DNA from: a virus
Virus record (IMG/VR): IMGVR_UViG_3300006733_000034
Location: 1 to 30,456 of that record
Direction: 5' to 3' (one strand)
Length of the DNA stretch: 30,456 nucleotides
A model generated the notes under the pieces. That model did no database searches and was not told where the DNA came from. It saw only the letters and a list, made by a program, of their open reading frames with translations. The position numbers and the translations under genes are program-made. Below, piece after piece: positions 22,439-29,530 of the stretch (positions are counted from its first letter, which is position 1; every line of letters starts with the position of its first letter).

Positions 22439-23278
22439 CTATTGAGAGAATCTCTCTTTTTCTAAGATCATTTTTCTGATCTCAGATAGGGGAATGCTTT
22501 TATCTTCCACAAGACTTTCAACAGACCGAGTGTCTCTAGGAGTTGGTTTAGCTACTCCTGTAATTGCAGCTTGTTTTAATTGCTGCATGTCTTGTGCTTC
22601 TTGCGTTCCTTGTACGTTAGCTTGCTTACTAACGTCATCGAATTTAGCTGCCTTGTAAGCGACTTCCCAACTAACTCCTGGATTATCTTTAACTACTTTA
22701 GCCATTTGCGTAGCGTAGTTCTTCGCATCTGGACTCTTGTTAAAAAGATTCATTAGAGCTATTTGGTCCTGAAGGGGTTTCGTTTGCTGTTTGACGATAT
22801 TCTGAACAACTCGGAGGGCTTCTTCTTGAGTATCGACTTGTCCAACAGGTTCGTTGAATGACTCTTGAGGAAGTTCCTGTTCTTCAGTTTCTCGTGCGGT
22901 TGCCAACTCTGCCATGCTCATTTCGACTTTAGTGTTGTGGCTTTCTAGGTGTGCGTAGGCTTTTGCCATATCTTCTGGCGACTGCCAACCTTTTTTAGCC
23001 GCAAGTTCAGCGAAGGTTGTCTCTGTTGGAGAGGCCTGGACTTCACCTGGCTGTTGAGCATTAACACTGCCAACAGACTCAGACTGAACCTGAGTGGGCG
23101 AGTTCTGATGAGCTTGTCCAACGGTATCCCGACTAGTAATAGTTCCATCGTTTCCGATTGGTTCTGTACCAGAGGGAATAACAGGGGCTTGATTCTCGTT
23201 ATCCATAGGTTTATCTTTTTTTACCTTTACAGGTATAAGTCCTACTCCAAGCGGACTTAGAATAGGGATTATACCCAT
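22439..23278 (-). CDS. Probable scaffold protein
   Basis: From the ATG at 23278 the product is 279 residues; an in-frame ATG at codon 25 (MDNENQAPVIPSG, 23206) is equally plausible and gives a more typical scaffold start, since the first 24 residues are unusually hydrophobic. The body is acidic, Gln/Glu-rich and helical (FAELAAKKGWQSPEDMAKAYAHLESH; EEALRVVQNIVKQQTKPLQDQIALMNLF), with a disordered Pro/Ser/Gln-rich N-terminal third. It ends with ESLVEDKSIPLSEIRKMILEKERFSQ. Scaffold proteins guide coat assembly and then leave or are degraded. Position immediately before the coat gene strongly supports this. No protease signature is present. Confidence 0.7.
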   Translation of the reverse strand: MGIIPILSPLGVGLIPVKVKKDKPMDNENQAPVIPSGTEPIGNDGTITSRDTVGQAHQNSPTQVQSESVGSVNAQQPGEVQASPTETTFAELAAKKGWQSPEDMAKAYAHLESHNTKVEMSMAELATARETEEQELPQESFNEPVGQVDTQEEALRVVQNIVKQQTKPLQDQIALMNLFNKSPDAKNYATQMAKVVKDNPGVSWEVAYKAAKFDDVSKQANVQGTQEAQDMQQLKQAAITGVAKPTPRDTRSVESLVEDKSIPLSEIRKMILEKERFSQ

Positions 23279-23304
23279 AAAGTATATTAATGTAGCGACT
23301 TAAT

Positions 23305-23634
23305 TTATTTATTGAATGCACCTGGGGTAGATTCAAACTCGTTTGGTCTTACCCATCTAGTGCCGAGGTTTTGGTAAGGATTAGACCATTCCTTTGTGAA
23401 TGCTTGTCTTAATGGTTTATTAGTTTTTTCTAAGTCTAATGAACCAATCTTACCCGCTCGATTTGTTTCCAAAGTAACAGTTGGCATATTAGGGTCTTTG
23501 CTCAACTTGTAACTATAAGGAGTCTTGGTCTCTGCTTGAAAAGCATTATCCTGTTTCCTTACTGGGTCTGGGCTACCTAAAGTGGCTACTGTCTTTGGAC
23601 CTTTTTGATAAGGAGGAAATCTTCCTTCTGCCAT
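23305..23634 (-). CDS. Hypothetical protein in the head operon
   Basis: Function not recognised. The 109 residues are polar with many Pro, Lys and Thr (GRFPPYQKGPKTVATLGSPDPVRKQ) and end NLGTRWVRPNEFESTPGAFNK. No membrane segments, cysteines or enzyme motifs are visible. It lies between the basic 88-residue protein and the scaffold-like gene, so it is probably a small head protein; its likely disorder would fit a packaged or assembly-associated peptide. Confidence 0.45.
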   Translation of the reverse strand: MAEGRFPPYQKGPKTVATLGSPDPVRKQDNAFQAETKTPYSYKLSKDPNMPTVTLETNRAGKIGSLDLEKTNKPLRQAFTKEWSNPYQNLGTRWVRPNEFESTPGAFNK

Positions 23635-23662
23635 ATTACTTTAATTAATTGATTTAGTTCGA

Positions 23663-23929
23663 CTACTTGTTTCGTTTCCTCACAGCAGCTGGTCTGAGAG
23701 AAGGATACTTCTTGTAAACTGCTCTACGAATACCTGCTGGTCTTGGTGCATTGCGAGCATAAGCTAATGCTGCAACGGCTCGTTTTCTAGTGTTAATTGG
23801 GTAGCTTCCAGCTGGAGCTCCACCTGAAGGACCTGCAAACGCTTTCACTCCTGCATAACGTCCAACGTTAGAACCTCCTGGTCTTTTCCTTGCTGCAGCT
23901 AACTTTTTTGCTCTTGCTGTTCTTGCCAT
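23663..23929 (-). CDS. Small strongly basic Ala/Arg-rich head-operon protein
   Basis: This 88-residue protein is rich in Arg, Lys and Ala, from MARTARAKKLAAARKRPGG to KYPSLRPAAVRKRNK. A central GGAPAGSYPINTRKRAVAALAYARNAPRPAGIRRAV resembles a small basic domain (…YPIN-x-x-RA-x-AAL-x-YAR…P-GIR) found in many phages near portal genes. High positive charge suggests nucleic-acid binding, for example DNA condensation or assistance in packaging. It is the third of three such basic genes in a row. Function not established. Confidence 0.5.
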   Translation of the reverse strand: MARTARAKKLAAARKRPGGSNVGRYAGVKAFAGPSGGAPAGSYPINTRKRAVAALAYARNAPRPAGIRRAVYKKYPSLRPAAVRKRNK

Positions 23930-23940
23930 AATCTATAGGT

Positions 23941-24192
23941 TTACCTCATTGTTCCGACATTGTAGGCACGCCGACCAGCGGCCTTACGAACTCCTTTACT
24001 TACATCTCGTCTACCTTTCATTGTCATCTTCTTACCAGCTTCTTTACCTCGTCTCATACCTAACGACTCATCTAGACGAGCGTTGTATCCTTGCTTCTTT
24101 AGGGTTGCAACATGAGCCCTAGCAGCTTTTCTGCCAGCCGTTGTGTAAGGAAAGTGTCTACTTCCACCTGTGATTTTTACTCTTGGAGACAT
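23941..24192 (-). CDS. Small basic head-operon protein
   Basis: The start is placed at the ATG at 24192 (MSPRVKITGGSRHFPYTTAG), giving 83 residues. The frame extends to 24312, but that extension lies inside the preceding basic gene and looks like its shadow. The protein has few acidic residues (RKAARAHVATLKKQGYNARLDES; GKKMTMKGRRDVSKGVRKAAGRR), with a predicted alpha/beta part and a very basic tail. It is probably DNA-binding or packaged. The ATG follows the previous stop by four bases. Confidence 0.5.
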   Translation of the reverse strand: MSPRVKITGGSRHFPYTTAGRKAARAHVATLKKQGYNARLDESLGMRRGKEAGKKMTMKGRRDVSKGVRKAAGRRAYNVGTMR

Positions 24193-24196
24193 TATA

Positions 24197-24379
24197 TTAT
24201 TTCTTTTTTCTTGTTGCCGACCTTTTAAAAGGATTTTTAAATCCCTTTCTCCTGGCTTCTGAGAGGCCAATGGCAACCGCTTGTTTGAGAGATACCTTTC
24301 TCTTACGGACACCTTTCTTTCTTACTTCCCTTATCTTTCTTGATATGGCTGATTGTGCTTTTGTGGAAAGTTTTGCCAT
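24197..24379 (-). CDS. Small basic protein with KQAVAIGLSEARRKG motif
   Basis: These 60 residues start MAKLSTKAQSAISRKIREVR and contain VSLKQAVAIGLSEARRKG, followed by NPFKRSATRKKK. The K-Q-AVAI-x-LS-x-AR-(R/K)-KG pattern is known from small conserved proteins of many environmental phages and bacteria, of unknown role, and looks like a helix-turn-helix-sized DNA-binding module. It is the first of three consecutive basic genes after the portal gene. A TAAAAT box lies seven bases before the ATG. Confidence 0.6.
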   Translation of the reverse strand: MAKLSTKAQSAISRKIREVRKKGVRKRKVSLKQAVAIGLSEARRKGFKNPFKRSATRKKK

Positions 24380-24384
24380 ATAGT

Positions 24385-24600
24385 TTATTTTAACAGATTA
24401 ATCACTTGTTTGAAAAAATTCTCTAAAGATAGGGCTTCAGCCGAGTACCAAAGTCGCTTTTCTAGCTCTACTTCAGGTTGGGTGGCCATCTTCCTTAATA
24501 CCCTTATTTTTTCTTCTCCCATTACTTTAATATGCTTCCAACCCTCACTTTTAATAGTATCTCTAACAAAGTTCTTTTGGTCATCATTTAGTTTAATCAT
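24385..24600 (-). CDS. Small hypothetical protein coupled to the portal gene
   Basis: Function not recognised. This 71-residue helical protein (MIKLNDDQKNFVRDTIKSEG…RLWYSAEALSLENFFKQVINLLK) has mixed charge and no cysteines. Its ATG overlaps the portal stop (ATGA), so it is translationally coupled to the portal and probably serves in the head, for example as a minor portal partner. The C-terminal half is amphipathic. Confidence 0.5.
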   Translation of the reverse strand: MIKLNDDQKNFVRDTIKSEGWKHIKVMGEEKIRVLRKMATQPEVELEKRLWYSAEALSLENFFKQVINLLK

Positions 24601-26495
24601 ACGTTGGATGCTTCACCTCCAATGGTTTCGCCTTCTCCTCTTACTTCGCCTTTAGTTATTTCTTCGATTTGGACATCACCTAAATCTCGTTTAATCCTAG
24701 TTTCTTTTTTGGCTTTCATTTCTCCTACATCTCGTTCTTCTGGACCTTTCATAAGTTCACGTAATGATTCTCGGAGTAGAGGATCAGCTCCTGCTGGGTC
24801 TACACCTGGTATAGTCTTGTAGATTTCATCTACTTCTACTTCGTTAAGTTCACCTCTTAAACCAATACTAATCTTTGGAGGCACAGGTCCTGGCGGTTGT
24901 GGTGGTTGGTAGTATTCACTGATATTAACATTATCTTGAAATGACTCTAGTACATCAACAAAGAACTTACCGATGTTAGCTCCTGGAATAGTTTTAGCTT
25001 GGTTCAACATTAAGAGTTTAAGCTGTTGTGCAGTAGTTGTATCTTGTAGAGTTCTCATCTCGACATCCAAGTCAAAGTTTCCTTGAATAGACTTTTTGTC
25101 TAGGACGTGGAATTGTTCCGCTCCATCTTCCAATACTCGCACAGTAAACTTCTTGTCTAAGAATGTCTGAGAGAATGCGAGGATGATGCGATACAAGTGG
25201 TTTAGAGAAACCTTTAGAACATTAATCTCGTCAGCTACTAATACATCTGCTTCACCTTTAGCGATGATAGTTCCTCTAGCTGTATCTATATCCAGACCTG
25301 CTTGAACAGCACCTGGAGCAGAGAAGTCTATTACACCAGTAACCTGAGCTATATCTCCTCTGATAATTCTTTCTTCTTCAATAGCAGCTCTAACTCCTTG
25401 CATGTCTGGTGGAATCCATCTAATTCCGTTTGGAACATCACTGTGGTAGTACCAACCTCGTCTTGGCAACAGTTCTTCTTCGTTAATGTTAGCTGCATTA
25501 AGGATTTCTTTTGGAGGGTCAATGTTAAATGTAACCACATCCATTCTTTGGTTTCGGGTGTCATTCAATTCATTAAACAATTTTTCGGCTGGTTCAATAT
25601 CTCCAACAGGATATAGCTCTTGTCCTAGTGGGTTAGCCACAATAGGTACAAAAGGAATGGGATTATCTAGAATATCTTTATAAGGGTTCTTCTCCATTCG
25701 GAGAATAATGTTCTTATCTGCTAGAACGATTAAGTAATCATCTTCTTCACCATCCACTTCAAATTTTCCCCAATACTCCGTTATCTCAAACCTCTTAGAA
25801 AACTGGTCTCCTCCTTCCTGTTCTCTCTCGAATATAAATCTAGCTTGTTGTAGAACTGATGGGTCTTGTCCAGTTACATCTCCTCCTCCTCGTTTCTTGA
25901 GCATGTCCAAATCCTTTTTATCATAGTTAGGATTCTTTTCTAGTTCACTTAGGTCTGCTTCGTATCGGTTAATTAACCATTTGTAAGTTCCTTCAAACAC
26001 ATCAAGGATTGTAGCTGTATCATCTATTAACACTTGGTCAACAGAGTGCATAGTCATATCAAATCCTTTCCAGGGTTTATCCTTTTCTTCTTTATCTAAA
26101 AGCCATAAGCATTTAATCCAGGCCATGCCTGTTATTCTGGATTCTTGAATTGCTGCTCGCTCAATTAGAAACCAGTTCAGTTTCTTTCTGAGCCAGTTAA
26201 TCATGTTACTAGCTGACCTAGCAGTCTGAACATCGTTCTCAGTTTCAGGTATAACTGCCACTGTTTTAATAGCATTAGCTAGTTTAGCTGTCTTCTTTCT
26301 AACAATTCGATAAGGTTCAGGAACGAATAGGTTAGCTAACCCTTCGTAGTTCTTTACACTTTGTATTCCTCGAAAGAGATCGTAGTATCTAGCGAACCGA
26401 GTAAAGTCTTGTGTGGACGCATTTCGAGCTGAGGTTAGTCTTCCTTGAATAATAGAGATAACCTTGCTCTCGTCTAAGTTTGGTAGTTTAGCCAT
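24597..26495 (-). CDS. Portal protein
   Basis: This 632-residue protein sits directly after the large terminase (start and stop share TAATG) and has portal-type features: RFARYYDLFRGIQSVKNYEGLANLFVPEPY at the N-terminus, helical wing segments, a central DIEPAEKLFNELNDTRNQRMDVVTFNIDPPKEIL and AINSTEAD-like GTIIAKGEADVLVADEINVLKVSLNHL. It ends in an acidic disordered tail (EERDVGEMKAKKETRIKRDLGDVQIEEI…). Length and layout agree with the large portals of short-tailed, N4/P22-like phages. It forms the twelve-part ring through which DNA is packed. No family profile was run, so the call rests on composition, characteristic segments and position between terminase and coat genes. Confidence 0.8.
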   Translation of the reverse strand: MAKLPNLDESKVISIIQGRLTSARNASTQDFTRFARYYDLFRGIQSVKNYEGLANLFVPEPYRIVRKKTAKLANAIKTVAVIPETENDVQTARSASNMINWLRKKLNWFLIERAAIQESRITGMAWIKCLWLLDKEEKDKPWKGFDMTMHSVDQVLIDDTATILDVFEGTYKWLINRYEADLSELEKNPNYDKKDLDMLKKRGGGDVTGQDPSVLQQARFIFEREQEGGDQFSKRFEITEYWGKFEVDGEEDDYLIVLADKNIILRMEKNPYKDILDNPIPFVPIVANPLGQELYPVGDIEPAEKLFNELNDTRNQRMDVVTFNIDPPKEILNAANINEEELLPRRGWYYHSDVPNGIRWIPPDMQGVRAAIEEERIIRGDIAQVTGVIDFSAPGAVQAGLDIDTARGTIIAKGEADVLVADEINVLKVSLNHLYRIILAFSQTFLDKKFTVRVLEDGAEQFHVLDKKSIQGNFDLDVEMRTLQDTTTAQQLKLLMLNQAKTIPGANIGKFFVDVLESFQDNVNISEYYQPPQPPGPVPPKISIGLRGELNEVEVDEIYKTIPGVDPAGADPLLRESLRELMKGPEERDVGEMKAKKETRIKRDLGDVQIEEITKGEVRGEGETIGGEASNV

Positions 26496-27760
26496 TAATA
26501 ACCTGTTGTTTTATTATATTTGACGATTAGTGGTGGACGGTATTGTCTGACCTTGCCTTTATATGATACCACAAAATATCTTAAAGCATCCATACAATGA
26601 TCATTTACCTTTTCAGGTTTTTGTGGCGTGTTCATTTCTTTAAGAGATTCTCGCCATCTGTATGTCTCAAACTCTTTAATAGTCTTTACACAGTTATTTA
26701 ATAAATATAACTTAGGTCTTTGTGTTTGAGGGTCTAGCTTTAGCTTTTGACGTACTGCATCTATTCCAGAGTTAACCCAACCATCACCGCTATTAAATAG
26801 TTTATTAGCTGGTGTTACCACTATCCCCATACTTGCATAGTCTAAACGTTCTTGTTCGGCTGAGGGGTCTCCATAGGTTACTAGTATCTCATTAGCTGGG
26901 TCTCCTTTAGCACTTATTATATTAACGTGGGATTGGGTGGTTAGTCCCGATTGATAGTATTCATCATAAACATAAATATTGCCTGGGCTATCAATAGCTA
27001 TCCATAGACAGACAGTAGGGTTGTCAGCTCCAAAGTCCATAGCTCTGAAGTGTTGCCAAACAGCAGGAATCTGGAAAGGTTCTATAACATGAATAGTTCT
27101 ATCAAACTCTTTATAGATTAAGCCTGTATGCTTCCTAAAGTCAGCTAAGACTTCTTGAGCGAACTGGTCATCAGTCATCTCAACCTTCATCTTCTCTATC
27201 TCATCTTCTGGCATATGAGGATTGTCATAAGTTGTGAAGTGAAACGTCTTATAATCAGGGTCGTTGTCTTCTTCTCTAGACAGCTCATAAAAGTGATCAA
27301 ACCCTCTTGGGGTAGATATAAACATTCCAATCCCCTTACTATCTAAAAGCGTAGCTCTTAGTATTTCATTCCAGTTAGTATTCCAATACCTCATGTCCCT
27401 AACCTCATCACAGACAAGCATATCGAACCTCTGACCTCGGAGTGTATCTACTGACTCCCAACCTCTCAAAACTATTTGGGATGTTCCGCCGTCTATAGTT
27501 CGGACGATTATCTCTAATCGTTGTTCATTAGAATTAACTAAAAGGGGAGCACACCTTCCCTTTAACTGAACCCAAGCAATATCTCTAGCCTGTTGATAAG
27601 TCGGAGCGATATAAGCTATTCGTATTCCTGACTTATGAATAGCCATAGCAAACATCTCTTCGATAGCGAGAGTTGTTTTGCCGAAGCGTCTACCACATCT
27701 AAGAACTCTAAACCTCGCCTTGCTCTTGGCTATCTCCCTCTGTGCTTTCGTTAAGATCAT
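26495..27760 (-). CDS. terL: Terminase large subunit
   Basis: This 421-residue packaging motor has an N-terminal ATPase and a C-terminal nuclease. The Walker A-type GRRFGKTT lies at 23-30, the Q-like APTYQQARD at 52-60, the Walker B MLVCDE at 114-119 (D118, E119), and the coupling motif FISTPRG at about 147-153. The nuclease has MDFGADNP (D242), TYGDPS (D298) and NDHCMDALRY (D387, D391). It pumps DNA into the head at the portal and cuts concatemers. It overlaps the small-subunit gene by 53 bases, an unusually long overlap for this region, and the ATG is within that gene. The full motif set is present, so it should be active. Confidence 0.92.
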   Translation of the reverse strand: MILTKAQREIAKSKARFRVLRCGRRFGKTTLAIEEMFAMAIHKSGIRIAYIAPTYQQARDIAWVQLKGRCAPLLVNSNEQRLEIIVRTIDGGTSQIVLRGWESVDTLRGQRFDMLVCDEVRDMRYWNTNWNEILRATLLDSKGIGMFISTPRGFDHFYELSREEDNDPDYKTFHFTTYDNPHMPEDEIEKMKVEMTDDQFAQEVLADFRKHTGLIYKEFDRTIHVIEPFQIPAVWQHFRAMDFGADNPTVCLWIAIDSPGNIYVYDEYYQSGLTTQSHVNIISAKGDPANEILVTYGDPSAEQERLDYASMGIVVTPANKLFNSGDGWVNSGIDAVRQKLKLDPQTQRPKLYLLNNCVKTIKEFETYRWRESLKEMNTPQKPEKVNDHCMDALRYFVVSYKGKVRQYRPPLIVKYNKTTGY

Positions 27761-28088
27761 ACTTGTCCATTATCTCACTCGGAATAAAGATTGGTTTTTT
27801 ATCCGATGTAACGTCTAGGTTAGCTTGTGGTAACCCGTCTATATAATTCCAGATCAGTTTCTGAGTACTACTATCTCCTTCAACGATAGCTTTCTTGAGT
27901 AGCTCTCTTATAAATAACTCTGCATAAGTACTCTCCTCACCTTCGGGTGCTTTATCTAATTCAGCTTTAACTAAAGAGGTGATACTTAAACCCTTAGGTC
28001 TACCTGGACCTCCTAAGTTACCTTTGGCAAACCTTCCCTTCTCATCTCTTTCCCCGTTTGCCTCGGTTTTTATCGGCTCATTACTCAT
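27708..28088 (-). CDS. Terminase small subunit-like protein
   Basis: This 126-residue protein begins with a charged stretch and RDEKGRFAKGNLGGPGRPKGLS (residues 14-35), a motif common in phage DNA-packaging and DNA-recognition proteins. A helical middle follows (ITSLVKAELDKA…AELFIRELLKKAIVEGDSSTQKLIWNYIDGLP), then an acidic tail. Small subunits recognise phage DNA and start packaging. The gene overlaps terL by 53 bases and precedes it, as expected. A TG-G-TATAAT box ends six bases before the ATG. The role is inferred from position and motif. Confidence 0.65.
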   Translation of the reverse strand: MSNEPIKTEANGERDEKGRFAKGNLGGPGRPKGLSITSLVKAELDKAPEGEESTYAELFIRELLKKAIVEGDSSTQKLIWNYIDGLPQANLDVTSDKKPIFIPSEIMDKYDLNESTEGDSQEQGEV

Positions 28089-28094
28089 GGTTTT

Positions 28095-28103
28095 ATTATA
28101 CCA
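28095..28103 (-). promoter_or_regulatory. Extended -10 box (TGGTATAAT) six bases before the small terminase ATG
   Basis: On the minus strand TG-G-TATAAT-AAAACC-ATG. The distance would place the transcription start at or within a base of the A of ATG, giving a leaderless mRNA for the packaging operon. No good -35 is visible. Confidence 0.5.
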
Positions 28104-28110
28104 CTAAGTT

Positions 28111-28728
28111 TTAAGTTTCATGAGTCCATGCAATAGGACCATAGTGATTCGTTGTGAATCTTGGGTCTATAGCTATCTTAAATCCTTTCTCTTCAACCTT
28201 TCTACAGAACTCGAAGTCTTCTGGCATTACATCAGTATTAGGCTTATCTATAATAGTGAACCACGGGTCTTCTAGTTGTCTTAATACTATATTATTAATT
28301 AGCATTATTCCTGTTCCTACACTGTTTACTAATTGAGGTTTAGTTAATTTACCGTGAAGGTTCTCATACTTACCTACCTCCTCTGTACGTTTCCCCGCTA
28401 TGTAGGTTATTTCGTTCATATCGGGCTTTTTCATCCTATATGCACCTCCTACTACGCTTGCATCAAATTTGTACGCTGTCTCCAGCATTTTATCTATAAA
28501 CGTCTCGTCATTGATTCCTGTATCCGAGTCTATAAATAAAAGATAATCATAGTTTTCTTTTAAAGCAGTGTGGCAACAGATGTTTCTGTTCCTACAGAGA
28601 TGACTAGAGACTGGGAATAAGAAGTCTAAGTGATACTTCTGCAATCGCTCTACCTTCATCATCACTTTCATTAGATCAATGTCTATCCTCCTATCATAAG
28701 TGGGTACTCCTACTAATATTTTAATCAT
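28111..28728 (-). CDS. Glycosyltransferase, GT-A/family 2-like, next to the terminase
   Basis: This 205-residue protein starts ILVGVPTYDRRIDIDLMKVM, has HLCRNRNICCHTAL (43-56), and then YLLFIDSDTGIND with DSD at 67-69, the metal/nucleotide-sugar motif. Later DASVVGGAYRMKKPD, VNSVGTGIMLINN and MPEDFEFCRKVEEKGFKIAIDP follow the GT-A plan with a possible catalytic ED. Such short GT-A enzymes occur in phages and large viruses. It is coupled to the DUF1064-like nuclease (ATGA overlap) and lies 8 kb from the main sugar island, so it may act on a different substrate, such as DNA, a virion protein or a host glycan. Donor and acceptor are unknown. Confidence 0.7.
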   Translation of the reverse strand: MIKILVGVPTYDRRIDIDLMKVMMKVERLQKYHLDFLFPVSSHLCRNRNICCHTALKENYDYLLFIDSDTGINDETFIDKMLETAYKFDASVVGGAYRMKKPDMNEITYIAGKRTEEVGKYENLHGKLTKPQLVNSVGTGIMLINNIVLRQLEDPWFTIIDKPNTDVMPEDFEFCRKVEEKGFKIAIDPRFTTNHYGPIAWTHET

Positions 28729-29072
28729 GTTTCTATTGTTAATTTAGCTTCAGGTTCTTCTTGGGCCATCTTGGCCTTAAACATCTTCCACTTCAATCTA
28801 GCTGTGGATGTCCAATATCCTTTAACCTCTATATATTCAACACTACCGTCCTTGTGTCTCACCTTAAAGTCGACTGTATAGTTACAGACCTTTTTACCAT
28901 ACGCTTCTAATTCAAATTTAACTTGGGGCGTCCAATATCTTATCTCCCCAGCCTTCTGGAAAAGGTCTAGTTCCATAGCGAAGTTCATTTCTTTTTTGCT
29001 ATCATAGACCTTCCCTTTATAAGACCTTTCTAGGGGAGAACTCTTGCCTCCAAAGTAATTAATTCTCGGCAC
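28725..29072 (-). CDS. DUF1064-type phage nuclease
   Basis: This 115-residue protein starts at GTG (29072-29070, MPRINYFGG…). It contains GKVYDSKKEMNFAMELDLFQKAGEIRYWTPQVKFEL and NYTVDFKVRHKDGSVEYIEVKGY, matching the DUF1064 family: the DSKKE start and the D-F-…-Y-x-E-V-K-G end of a PD-(D/E)XK-type nuclease, where D68, E80 and K82 or near neighbours would be metal-binding. Such proteins are found in phage replication and recombination regions and are proposed resolvase-like nucleases. A TATAAT box lies six bases before the GTG. Residue numbers are approximate. Confidence 0.75.
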   Translation of the reverse strand: MPRINYFGGKSSPLERSYKGKVYDSKKEMNFAMELDLFQKAGEIRYWTPQVKFELEAYGKKVCNYTVDFKVRHKDGSVEYIEVKGYWTSTARLKWKMFKAKMAQEEPEAKLTIET

Positions 29073-29078
29073 TTATTA

Positions 29079-29084
29079 ATTATA
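29079..29084 (-). promoter_or_regulatory. TATAAT box six bases before a GTG start
   Basis: On the minus strand AAGG-TATAAT-TAATAA-GTG. It has the same spacing as the box before the small terminase gene and the same following TAAT as the sugar-island promoter, again suggesting a leaderless transcript. A -35 was not recognised. Confidence 0.4.
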
Positions 29085-29086
29085 CC

Positions 29087-29476
29087 TTAAAAGGGATAAT
29101 CAGGTGGTGTTCCGTCTACTAGAGAATCAATAGAGCCAGTTGATGTATCTTTACTATCAAAGACCGCTTCCTCTAATTTAGTTACTCTTTCCTCTAGCAA
29201 GTCTCCCTTTGTTGGGATACGGAAATTCCAGAAGTCATCTCTTTTAGAGATTAAGATTTGTACTTCTTGTCCCTCCTTCCACTCTCTCATCTCATCACTG
29301 TCTCTGAATGAGAAGCTAGATAGCCAAGTATCCCCATGACTATCGGTTTGAATCGCTACTCTTTTAAAAGGCTTACCGTTCTTGTCGATAAACTTTGTTC
29401 CGTCTTTCTTCTCATCGCTGATATATATTTTAGTCAGCACTATTTTTACTAAGGTTTCTTCGTTTAAGATTTTCAT
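29087..29476 (-). CDS. Single-stranded DNA-binding-like protein
   Basis: This 129-residue protein has a beta-rich N-terminal region with an OB-fold look (TLVKIVLTKIYISDEKKDGTKFIDK…FKRVAIQTDSHGDTWLSSFSFRDS…WKEGQEVQILISKRDDFWNFRIP). A short helix (LLEERVTKLEEAVF) and a disordered acidic tail ending GTPPDYPF follow. SSB proteins typically end in an acidic tail finishing DIPF or similar that recruits repair and replication partners; the PF end here fits. The position between an exonuclease and a DUF1064 nuclease supports a role in replication or recombination. The family is inferred, not proven. Confidence 0.6.
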   Translation of the reverse strand: MKILNEETLVKIVLTKIYISDEKKDGTKFIDKNGKPFKRVAIQTDSHGDTWLSSFSFRDSDEMREWKEGQEVQILISKRDDFWNFRIPTKGDLLEERVTKLEEAVFDSKDTSTGSIDSLVDGTPPDYPF

Positions 29477-29529
29477 ATAATTAACTTATAAATTAGGTAA
29501 TAGAATAATAATGCATAAATAGTACTCAT
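29473..29529 (-). CDS. Possible 18-residue membrane microprotein
   Basis: ATG at 29529-29527 encodes MSTIYALLFYYLIYKLII, a single hydrophobic helix, and stops at a TGA overlapping the ATG of the SSB-like gene by four bases (ATGA). It begins one base after the TAA of the exonuclease gene. It therefore fills the only gap between these genes exactly, in the style of the real neighbours. There is no Shine-Dalgarno sequence. Function unknown; the arrangement, not the sequence, is the evidence. Confidence 0.4.
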   Translation of the reverse strand: MSTIYALLFYYLIYKLII

Positions 29530-29530
29530 A

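Noticed and set aside
24193-24312. Upstream extension of the 83-residue basic gene (MSVRERYLSN…)
   Set aside because: It overlaps the 60-residue basic gene in another frame and reads like its shadow; the ATG at 24192 follows that gene by four bases.
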